A stretch of DNA of 7,513 nucleotides from assembly GCA_023140635.1 (NCBI GenBank), contig JAGLLG010000012.1:1-7513 (forward strand), in the 5' to 3' direction. This document shows, one piece after another, positions 1-4,838 of the stretch. Made by a program: the position numbers and the translations under genes. Within the stretch, counting starts at the first letter, position 1. The number at the start of each line of letters is the position of its first letter. The notes below the pieces were generated by a model that did no database searches, was not told the origin of the DNA, and worked only from the letters and a program-made list of their open reading frames with translations. The stretch comes from Candidatus Pacearchaeota archaeon. GTDB taxonomy: Archaea > Nanobdellota > Nanobdellia > Pacearchaeales > GW2011-AR1.

Positions 1-23
1 TGCCACGCCTTGCAGGCTCTCGG

Positions 24-79
24 CTTCGCCTCGGGAGAAATTAACTTTCCTTAATCGCGATAGATGTAAATCACAAGTA
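24..79 (+). repeat. Partial copy of the tRNA-trailer element core
   Basis: This stretch aligns with the cores of the elements behind the two tRNAs at 2852 and 5838. It has the block TTCGCCTCGGG (others TTCGCTTCGAG and TTCGCTTTGAG), then an AT-rich spacer of nearly the same length (32 nt here, 33 and 34 in the others). It ends with AGATGTAAATCACAAGTA at 62-79, which matches 6077-6094 at 14 of 18 positions, all four differences being transitions. A stable hairpin (CTCTCGG paired with TCGGGAG, 17-37) lies at its left end. The upstream tRNA that the pattern predicts would be outside the window, so the link to a tRNA is inference here. Confidence 0.5.
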
Positions 80-110
80 AGGTGCAATTCCGAGTATCTG
101 TTTTCGTTAC

Positions 111-120
111 AAATAAAAAC
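111..120 (+). promoter_or_regulatory. TATA-like box for RNase Z
   Basis: AAATAAAAAC is centred about 26 nt before the ATG at 141, the spacing expected for a leaderless archaeal mRNA. A C-rich pyrimidine tract (120-140) fills the space up to the start codon. There is no Shine-Dalgarno sequence. Confidence 0.5.
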
Positions 121-140
121 CCCCTTCCCCTTCCCAACCC

Positions 141-1073
141 ATGGCAGAAAAAATCAAACTATCCTTCCTAGGAACAGGTTCAGCAATCCCTACTTCGCGG
201 AGAAATCATCCTGCAGCATTATTACAATACAAAGCTGAAACCATCCTAATCGACTGCGGAGAAGGAACCCAACGACAATTCCGAAAAGCAAAACTCAACC
301 CTTGCAAAATCACAAAAATCCTCATCAGCCACTGGCACGGCGACCACATCCTCGGACTACCCGGACTCCTACAAACCCTCAACCTCAACGGCTACAACGG
401 CGACCTAACAATCTACGGACCAAAAGGAAGCAAGACGGAATTCAAAGAAAAAATCTCGCCATATTTAAGTTTCTATTGGAATCTTTCGAAAAAACAAGAA
501 AACAAATTTAATATCATCGTCAAAGAAGTTAGTAATAAAATTATTTTTGAGAATAATGAATTTTATATCGAAGCTGCAGAGATGGATCATGGTTGTCCTA
601 CCGTCGCTTATTCGTTTACTGTGAAAGAAAAGAATCGATTAGATAAACTGAAACTTGCAAAATTAAAGTTACCAAACTCCCCTTTAGTTGGAGAACTTAT
701 TAAAGGTAAAACTGTAGAAATTAACGGGAAGAAAATTAACGGAAAGAACTTAATGTATAAGGAATCTCAAAAGAAAGTGACTTTTGTCCTAGATACTAAA
801 ATTAATGACAACGCAATTAATCTAGCAAAGGGTGCAGATATTTTAATTAGTGAATCTACACATTCAGCAGAAGAACAAGAAATTGCAGAAAAGTATGGTC
901 ATCTAACTTCCATCGACGCTGCAAAAATTGCCAAGAAAGCAAAAGTTAAAAAATTATTTCTGATACATTTAAGTCAAAGATATGATGCAATTCCCAAGGT
1001 TATTTTAAACGAAGCGAAAAAAGTTTTTTCGGATGTTATTGTTCCAGATGATTTAGATAAGTTAGAATTCTAA
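141..1073 (+). CDS. rnz: Ribonuclease Z (tRNA 3' endonuclease)
   Basis: RNase Z cuts precursor tRNAs just after the discriminator base so that CCA can be added. The protein has 310 residues, normal for the short form of the family. It is a metallo-beta-lactamase fold. The N-terminal FLGTGSAIPT (residues 9-18) is followed by the zinc motif HxHxDH as H64-W-H66-G-D68-H69. Further ligand and signature positions are H150 in MDHG, D218 in VLDTK (family usually GDT), H254 in GHLTS, and H276 in LIHLSQRY near the C-terminus. The start at ATG 141 puts the conserved beta strand at the usual distance, with a TATA-like box at leaderless spacing. The gene converges on the Sm-like gene, 66 nt away. The first 300 nt are rich in C-ending codons, while from about 440 the gene turns AT-rich. 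All catalytic residues are present, so it should be active. Confidence 0.96.
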   Translation: MAEKIKLSFLGTGSAIPTSRRNHPAALLQYKAETILIDCGEGTQRQFRKAKLNPCKITKILISHWHGDHILGLPGLLQTLNLNGYNGDLTIYGPKGSKTEFKEKISPYLSFYWNLSKKQENKFNIIVKEVSNKIIFENNEFYIEAAEMDHGCPTVAYSFTVKEKNRLDKLKLAKLKLPNSPLVGELIKGKTVEINGKKINGKNLMYKESQKKVTFVLDTKINDNAINLAKGADILISESTHSAEEQEIAEKYGHLTSIDAAKIAKKAKVKKLFLIHLSQRYDAIPKVILNEAKKVFSDVIVPDDLDKLEF

Positions 1074-1139
1074 AGTCCCAACTACCAATAAAGTTCCAAG
1101 AATTAGCGTCGTGTGAAATAAACCCGACTAACACTATTC

Positions 1140-1382
1140 TTACGCTTTAGCCGCTGACGGAGTGATGAAGATTATTGTATCTCCTCGAAGAAACATCAAG
1201 CCATAGCTCGTTGTTTGTTCTCCGTTTTCAACTTCTTTCGCGTTATCGAGAACCACATTGACGTGGATGTCGAACGCAAGCAAAGTCCCAACATACTGTT
1301 TGCCGGTCTTCAGCTGCACTAAAATCTCTTTACCCTTCGCTGAATTCAGCAAATCCAAAGGTCTATCGATTCCGTTTACCAT
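1140..1382 (-). CDS. Archaeal Sm-like protein (SmAP/LSm)
   Basis: An 80-residue Sm-fold protein, expected to form a ring (hexamer or heptamer) that binds U-rich RNA. The Sm1 region covers about residues 7-48 (RPLDLLNSAKGKEILVQL, then GTLLAFDIHVNVVLD). Sm2 is LRGDTIIFI at 65-73. The usual RNA-contacting residues are visible: D38, H40 and N42 in DIHVN, and R66-G67-D68 in the second motif. Length and lack of extensions match archaeal SmAP1-type proteins. The start ATG (complement of 1380-1382) has a TATA-like TTTAAAAA about 22-30 nt upstream, consistent with a leaderless mRNA. It is divergent from the surface-protein gene at 1468 and convergent with RNase Z; the proximity of two RNA-handling genes may be chance. 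Confidence 0.95.
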   Translation of the reverse strand: MVNGIDRPLDLLNSAKGKEILVQLKTGKQYVGTLLAFDIHVNVVLDNAKEVENGEQTTSYGLMFLRGDTIIFITPSAAKA

Positions 1383-1403
1383 AGTTTTACTCTACGATTA
1401 TAG

Positions 1404-1411
1404 TTTTTAAA
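1404..1411 (-). promoter_or_regulatory. TATA-like box for the Sm-like gene
   Basis: On the minus strand the sequence reads TTTAAAAA, 22-30 nt upstream of the Sm-like start codon at 1382. It is one half of the 85-nt divergent promoter region shared with the gene at 1468. Confidence 0.55.
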
Positions 1412-1438
1412 GATTTGGATTTCCCACATTGGGTAATG

Positions 1439-1447
1439 TTTTTATAG
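1439..1447 (+). promoter_or_regulatory. TATA-like box for the Cys-rich surface gene
   Basis: TTTTTATAG lies 21-29 nt before the ATG at 1468, again at leaderless spacing. No Shine-Dalgarno motif is visible between it and the start. Confidence 0.55.
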
Positions 1448-1467
1448 ACTACTCTTCTTAGATTCTT

Positions 1468-2769
1468 ATGAGGGGAAGTAAAATATGGGCAATCATAATC
1501 TCAATGATTATTGTGTCAATTTCGATTTTTATCGTATTAAATTCATTTTCACTTGAACGTACCGTAGAGAATGAAAAATGCATTGATGTAAATAGAATTG
1601 CAGGATTTATTTACGATGTATGTTATGATTCTTACACTAAAAATATTATCATGTTAGTAAAAAGAAACTCGAGAGATTACAAGCTAAATTCATTTGATGT
1701 ATCTTTCTCAGATATCCAGGAGAAAAGCTACACCCTAAGATATAATGTTGTCAACGACTCCCAATTGTATAGATTTTATGCTGAAGTAAATCCTCAAGTA
1801 ATTTATGTTTCATTAAATGTTATTGGAAATTTCTCCAAGCCGATTTGTGAACCTCCTCGTGAGTTAGATGTAAGATATTGTTTAACGAAATCTCCTGGCT
1901 GGGGGAAGGGCTCCTTAAATGGGAGTGAAGTAGAAGATTACATCTTACTTGATGATCCTGAAACAAAAATATACTCTGACTTTTTTAATATCAGCGAAAA
2001 AGAAACTGCATGGAGAAGGCTATGTGAATCAGAATGGGAATGTTCTGAATGGGAAAGTTGTGAAGGAAGTTTACAGAGAAGGAATTGCGAAGATAATAAT
2101 CAATGTTTTATTCCAACATACCTTCCAGAGACTGTTAGACCCTGTAATTTAGGATGTATTGAATCTTGGGATTGTGATTGGTCTGATTGTATTAATGGTT
2201 TTACAACACCAACATGTAGAGATGAAAACGACTGTGGTTCCACATACTTATTACCTCCTAATGTAAGTTGTTCTTTTGAAACAGAATGCCGTCCATTCCT
2301 CCAATGTGATGAATGGAGCAGTTGCGAAACGGACTATAATCTACTCGACTTAAATGGAAAAGTAGACTACACAAAAGGAATTAAATCAAGAATTTGCAGA
2401 GACCTAAGCTTTTGTGTTGAACCAATTAAACAAGTTGAAAATTGCTCTAGAGGTATTGATATCTACACTAAGCAATTTACTAAGTGCGGAGTAAAGTTTA
2501 TCGGAATTTATAACAGATTAAACAACAAGTTAATCGCACGTATTGATGAAGGAACTGAAAATGAATCTATTTTAAATATCCACCTCGACGATAGCGAAGA
2601 TAATCTTTATTGCGATCATTGTTTCAACGGAATAAAAGATGGAGACGAAGAAAATACAGATTGCGGAGGAAGTTGTGAAGACTGTTCAGCTAAATATCGA
2701 GAAACAACATTTAAGAAAGATACTTGGTGGAATAATTTCTCTGATTGGATTAGTGAATTATGGGCTTGA
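1468..2769 (+). CDS. Membrane-anchored Cys-rich protein with thrombospondin-like repeats
   Basis: I do not recognise a named family for the whole 433-residue protein. Residues 6-27 form one strongly hydrophobic helix after MRGSK, resembling archaeal pilin-type or signal-anchor N-termini. Residues 35-145 look like a beta-rich extracellular domain with paired cysteines (C38, C52, C127, C138). Three Cys/Trp repeats follow at about 190-226, 234-268 and 280-326, with the pattern W-x-C-x-x-W-x-x-C ... R-x-C seen in thrombospondin type-1 modules. The third repeat has a longer insertion. A Cys motif at 382-406 (CxxCFNGIKDGDEENTDCGG, then SCEDC) resembles the NGxxDGxExxxDCGG tail common in archaeal surface proteins. 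The end is aromatic (WW...W...W). The many Cys residues suggest disulfides and an extracytoplasmic location; adhesion or cell-surface interaction is inference. It stands alone between the Sm-like gene and a tRNA. Confidence 0.85.
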   Translation: MRGSKIWAIIISMIIVSISIFIVLNSFSLERTVENEKCIDVNRIAGFIYDVCYDSYTKNIIMLVKRNSRDYKLNSFDVSFSDIQEKSYTLRYNVVNDSQLYRFYAEVNPQVIYVSLNVIGNFSKPICEPPRELDVRYCLTKSPGWGKGSLNGSEVEDYILLDDPETKIYSDFFNISEKETAWRRLCESEWECSEWESCEGSLQRRNCEDNNQCFIPTYLPETVRPCNLGCIESWDCDWSDCINGFTTPTCRDENDCGSTYLLPPNVSCSFETECRPFLQCDEWSSCETDYNLLDLNGKVDYTKGIKSRICRDLSFCVEPIKQVENCSRGIDIYTKQFTKCGVKFIGIYNRLNNKLIARIDEGTENESILNIHLDDSEDNLYCDHCFNGIKDGDEENTDCGGSCEDCSAKYRETTFKKDTWWNNFSDWISELWA

Positions 2770-2826
2770 TAGCAAGTCTTTTAAATCAAATTTAATTTCT
2801 ATTTTCGAATCTCCTGTTAATTCATC

Positions 2827-2834
2827 TTTAATAA
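2827..2834 (+). promoter_or_regulatory. TATA-like box for tRNA-CAU
   Basis: TTTAATAA lies 18-25 nt upstream of the tRNA 5' end at 2852, as expected for an archaeal tRNA promoter. The rest of the 82-nt gap after the surface-protein gene is T-rich (2785-2804), which may help terminate that gene's transcript. Confidence 0.5.
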
Positions 2835-2851
2835 GGATACTCAAAACCAGT

Positions 2852-2923
2852 GGCTCTGTAGCTCAGCGGTAGAGCGCCGCTCTCATGAGGCGGAGGTCGA
2901 GAGGTCAGCACTCTCCAGAGCCA
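2852..2923 (+). tRNA. tRNA with anticodon CAU (elongator Met or Ile2 type), atypical T loop
   Basis: A 72-nt cloverleaf with no intron. The acceptor GGCTCTG pairs fully with CAGAGCC, with discriminator A2923. The D stem is GCTC/GAGC with G18-G19 present. The anticodon stem CCGCT/GGCGG has one T-G wobble and the loop is CTCATGA (anticodon 2884-2886). The variable loop has five bases, and the T stem GAGAG/CTCTC is perfect. G1-C72 argues against an initiator tRNA. Two things are odd: the T loop is GTCAGCA, so the usual T54 and A58 are both G, and position 37 is G where tRNAs reading A-starting codons normally have A. CCA is not encoded. All stems are intact, so it may be functional, but it could also be a diverged or decaying copy. 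Confidence 0.8.
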
Positions 2924-3030
2924 TGTTTGCTGAACTATCGACCGTAGCGAGGAGGTTGAGCAATTCGCTTTGAGTAAAAACTAAATTCAGAATATTTTTA
3001 TGAAATACAAATTGTGAGATTCAGAACCAT
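2924..3030 (+). repeat. tRNA-trailer element ending in a copy of the tRNA 3' end
   Basis: The unit starts directly after the tRNA. It contains TGAACTAT, CCGTAGCGAGGAGG, the block CAATTCGCTTTGAG (2961-2974), AACTAAAT, a T5 run (2995-2999) and AAATACAAATTGTGAG (3003-3018). These match, in order and spacing, the unit at 6007-6094 behind tRNA-Leu. It ends with CAGAACCAT (3022-3030), which matches the tRNA 3' end CAGAGCCAT (2916-2924) at 8 of 9 bases. The T-run could terminate the tRNA transcript, so a role as a structured trailer is possible; a relic of insertion at the tRNA end is the alternative. Confidence 0.65.
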
Positions 3031-3047
3031 CCTCATTTCATAAACAA

Positions 3048-3054
3048 TTATAAA
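3048..3054 (+). promoter_or_regulatory. TATA box for the small membrane protein
   Basis: TTATAAA is 22-28 nt upstream of the ATG at 3076, just past the end of the trailer element. The spacing suggests a leaderless mRNA. Confidence 0.6.
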
Positions 3055-3075
3055 CCTCAACCACAATCACTTATC

Positions 3076-3351
3076 ATGGCAACAGAAAATCTTCTAATGA
3101 ATCTAACAGAAATAATAAGTATCCTACCCCCACATATCATAGATAAAATTGGAACATTGATCCTAGTTTTAAAAATTACCGGAATTGCATTCATCGTTTA
3201 CATCATATATCTTTTCTTAAAAGTTATCATAGATTTTAGAAGAGGTAAAAGATTAAAATTTATTGAGAAAAAAGTAAAAGTGATTGACCAAAAATTAGAC
3301 ATTCTTCTAAAAGAAAAGAAGAAAAATAAAAAGAAGAAAAATAACTCTTAG
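3076..3351 (+). CDS. Small single-pass membrane protein with Lys-rich tail
   Basis: A 91-residue protein of unknown function. Residues 1-25 are a short amphipathic start (with ILPPHIIDKIG), followed by one long hydrophobic helix at about 27-52. A charged, probably coiled-coil stretch (about 55-82, FIEKKVKVIDQKLDILLKEK) follows, and the last ten residues are almost all Lys and Asn. The Arg/Lys-rich segment after the helix suggests that the C-terminus is cytoplasmic (positive-inside rule), where the basic tail could touch nucleic acid or membrane; that is inference. A clear TATA box precedes the ATG at leaderless spacing. It converges on the small minus-strand gene, with only 5 nt between the stop codons. 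I have an impression of similar short proteins in other DPANN genomes but cannot confirm it. Confidence 0.75.
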   Translation: MATENLLMNLTEIISILPPHIIDKIGTLILVLKITGIAFIVYIIYLFLKVIIDFRRGKRLKFIEKKVKVIDQKLDILLKEKKKNKKKKNNS

Positions 3352-3356
3352 TAGAA

Positions 3357-3533
3357 TTATTCCTTAATCACTGCTACTAATTTAGAATCTTCAATACAAA
3401 GAGGTATACTATCTTTCCGACAAGGAACCTCTACTGGACTTATTCCACCGTTCCAAGGATATGAAACCTCAATATATTCTTCTTCCGAAGTTCTCTTCAT
3501 TCGTTCTTCATAGTTATTCATTTTGTCCTCCAT
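3357..3533 (-). CDS. Small hypothetical protein, 58 residues
   Basis: An open frame from ATG (complement of 3531-3533) to TAA (complement of 3357-3359), with an in-frame TAA two codons upstream of the start. The N-terminal part is highly charged (Lys/Glu/Arg, residues 2-20). The middle holds VSYPWNGGISPVEVPC and the end DSKLVAVIKE; two Cys lie at about 38 and 46. No family is recognised. A second ATG at codon 5 (complement of 3519-3521) is preceded by GGAGG at 5-nt spacing, so translation may begin there and give 54 residues. A TATA-like TAAATTTTT (complement of about 3575-3583) lies about 45 nt upstream, which would leave a short 5' leader that includes this ribosome binding site. It is the only gene here with a good Shine-Dalgarno motif. 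Confidence 0.55.
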   Translation of the reverse strand: MEDKMNNYEERMKRTSEEEYIEVSYPWNGGISPVEVPCRKDSIPLCIEDSKLVAVIKE

Positions 3534-3719
3534 GATTTAGTTTCCAGAGGTCTTGCACAGACATATTGACCAGAAAAATTTATGTTAAAATGATTTTAAT
3601 GGCCAGGTATTTTAACACAAGACCGTAGGATATTTTGCAATCACAACTGCCTTAAATGCCTTCACACTAAAACAGGTTGTATTTTGCATCCCCCCTCAAA
3701 GAATAGTTGATTTAACTAA
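3534..3719. other. Intergenic region with a possible micro-ORF
   Basis: This 186-nt stretch separates the 58-codon gene from the end of Alba. It holds the promoter of the small gene, a direct repeat ATTTTGCA (3632-3639 and 3681-3688), and a minus-strand frame of 25 codons (ATG at 3689, stop at 3612) preceded by a G6 run. The frame is too short to call a gene on sequence alone. I see no RNA gene or clear terminator. Confidence 0.4.
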
Positions 3720-4022
3720 CTATCCTTTTTTAAGAATTACTTCAAGAATGGAAACATTAATTAATTTTCCTTCTTTATTTTCAAACTCTTCACTTCCGAT
3801 TTTAACTTCCTTTACAGATACATTCTGTTCGGTTAGAAATTTCCTTCGTGCAACTTCTGCAACATCTACACCCTTAGAAATAAATTTTCCCCTAGCTTTA
3901 ACTACCACCTCTCGCGCCCCATTACCAAATTGCATTATAACTCCAGTAACATAATTCATAAAAGGCTTACCACCAATAAAAATAGAATTCTCTTCAGATC
4001 TTCCTTCGTCTCTCTTAGTCAT
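3720..4022 (-). CDS. alba: Alba-type DNA/RNA-binding chromatin protein
   Basis: Alba is a small dimeric archaeal protein that coats DNA and also binds RNA. This copy has 100 residues and shows the family core: FIGGKPFMNYV (15-25, family GKKPxMNYV), EVVVKARGKFISKGVDVAEVARRKF (38-62), and the C-terminal strand NVSILEVIL. K19 sits at the conserved lysine; the neighbouring lysine of the common KK pair is Gly here (G18), which may change how binding responds to acetylation (inference). The N-terminal ten residues are charged and probably disordered. Its ATG overlaps the TGA of the shifted S17e frame as ATGA, so the two are probably one operon with translational coupling, transcribed from the S17e promoter. 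Confidence 0.95.
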   Translation of the reverse strand: MTKRDEGRSEENSIFIGGKPFMNYVTGVIMQFGNGAREVVVKARGKFISKGVDVAEVARRKFLTEQNVSVKEVKIGSEEFENKEGKLINVSILEVILKKG

Positions 4023-4230
4023 CTTATGTTAGCGTCGTCAATAATTGTTTTAGTATTCCTTTTGATTCGAGCAATATAACCTGCAATTTTATTTCGCATC
4101 TTTTTACTTGGCAATATTCCTCCCAAGTGCTCTTTTTATTCACTTCAAAAGTTTCACCGAATGACTCGTCGGATTTCTTAATCAACTGCCTAGACGTTCT
4201 TTTAATCAATGTTGATTTAATTCTTCCCAT
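4019..4230 (-). CDS. rps17e: Ribosomal protein S17e, interrupted by an apparent -1 frameshift
   Basis: S17e is a small-subunit ribosomal protein of archaea and eukaryotes. The start frame gives the family N-terminus MGRIKSTLIKRTSRQL and runs to N31-K32-K33. It then turns into non-homologous sequence and stops at 4026-4024. In the -1 frame, from the G at 4132, the family C-terminal part appears: LGGILPSKKMRNKIAGYIAR, followed by a short tail, ending at TGA 4021-4019. Joined, the product has about 70 residues, close to the usual length. The switch lies at T-AAA-AAG (4138-4132), followed 3 nt later by a hairpin (ACTTGG 4128-4123 paired with CCAAGT 4111-4106). One missing A in the A-run would also explain it. 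Because the protein is normally essential, I favour an assembly indel or recoding over a dead gene. It is the first gene of the pair with Alba. Confidence 0.85.
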
Positions 4231-4251
4231 GTTTATGCATACGATTTTGGG

Positions 4252-4258
4252 TTTAAAA
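4252..4258 (-). promoter_or_regulatory. TATA box for S17e-Alba
   Basis: The minus strand reads TTTTAAA, 22-28 nt upstream of the S17e ATG at 4230. This is one side of a 177-nt divergent promoter region shared with S8e. Confidence 0.6.
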
Positions 4259-4380
4259 GCCTTTCGCGGAAAATTACATATCCATAGGAAAAATTATCTA
4301 AGGCGTAGTTAAGAGACGTATCCTAAATATATTTCAAGATAAACAAAGTTTGATTAGCAAAATTCCTTGTTAGAAAGATA

Positions 4381-4387
4381 TTTAAAG
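4381..4387 (+). promoter_or_regulatory. TATA box for S8e
   Basis: TTTAAAG is 21-27 nt before the ATG at 4408, preceded by a purine-rich AAAGATA that could serve as the TFB recognition element. The spacing implies a leaderless mRNA. Confidence 0.6.
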
Positions 4388-4407
4388 CAAAATTTTCTTC
4401 CCATCTA

Positions 4408-4767
4408 ATGAAAACTGGAAGAAAAATAAGTGGGGGCAGATATAAGAAGCCAAAGAAGAGAAGACTAACTGGAAGACCAGGTCAAGTAAGAACTATAAAA
4501 TTAGGAGATAGAAAAACTAAAACTCTCCGAACAAGAGGCGGAAATAAAAAATCAATCTCCTTTCTAAACAATATAGCAAACGTAACAAAAAAAGGAAAAT
4601 CAAAAAAATCCATAATCAAAAATGTTCTAGAAACACCCTCAGATATTTTCTTAGCAAGACAAAATATTCTTGTAAAAGGTGCAATTATCGAAACAGAACT
4701 TGGAAAAGCAAGGATAACAAACAGACCTTCACAAGAGAATATTATACAAGCTGTCCTAATAGAATAA
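4408..4767 (+). CDS. rps8e: 30S ribosomal protein S8e
   Basis: A 119-residue basic ribosomal protein of the archaeal/eukaryotic small subunit. The N-terminus is Lys/Arg-rich with the family GGRYKKPKKRR (9-19) and LGDRKTKTLRTRGGN (32-46). The C-terminal half has the conserved ILVKGAIIETELGKARITNRPSQENIIQAVL. Length is slightly short for the archaeal family (usually about 125-130). The start ATG is supported by a TATA box at leaderless spacing. It is divergent from S17e-Alba and is followed in the same direction by TFB after a 71-nt gap that has its own TATA-like sequences, so S8e and TFB are probably separate units or only partly co-transcribed. Codon use is A-rich like its neighbours. Confidence 0.96.
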   Translation: MKTGRKISGGRYKKPKKRRLTGRPGQVRTIKLGDRKTKTLRTRGGNKKSISFLNNIANVTKKGKSKKSIIKNVLETPSDIFLARQNILVKGAIIETELGKARITNRPSQENIIQAVLIE

Positions 4768-4806
4768 TTTTAGATAGATTTTACTTACAAAACAACAACC
4801 CATAAG

Positions 4807-4815
4807 CTTAAAAAG
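4807..4815 (+). promoter_or_regulatory. Likely TATA box for TFB, with a second TATA-like site nearer the start
   Basis: CTTAAAAAG lies 24-32 nt before the ATG at 4839, the spacing used by the other genes here. A better-looking symmetric TTTATAAA at 4824-4831 is only 8-15 nt from the ATG, too close to drive a transcript carrying the full gene. Confidence 0.45.
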
Positions 4816-4838
4816 GAAATCAATTTATAAACCTTACT

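Noticed and set aside
2639..2872. A 77-codon plus-strand frame running across the end of the Cys-rich gene into the tRNA
   Set aside because: It overlaps both the real coding frame and the tRNA, and has no start signal or family resemblance.
2924..3030. Box C/D or H/ACA guide RNA behind tRNA-CAU
   Set aside because: No paired C (RTGATGA) and D (CTGA) boxes and no ACA box at a conserved position; the homologous units at 6007 and 24 do not share such boxes.
3748..3954. A 68-codon plus-strand frame opposite Alba
   Set aside because: It lies wholly inside the Alba gene on the other strand, has no promoter or family features, and is a shadow of the real gene.
4024..4230. Taking the 68-codon frame as a complete novel small protein
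   Set aside because: Residues 1-33 are clearly S17e and the missing S17e C-terminus lies in the -1 frame, so the tail after residue 33 is out-of-frame translation.
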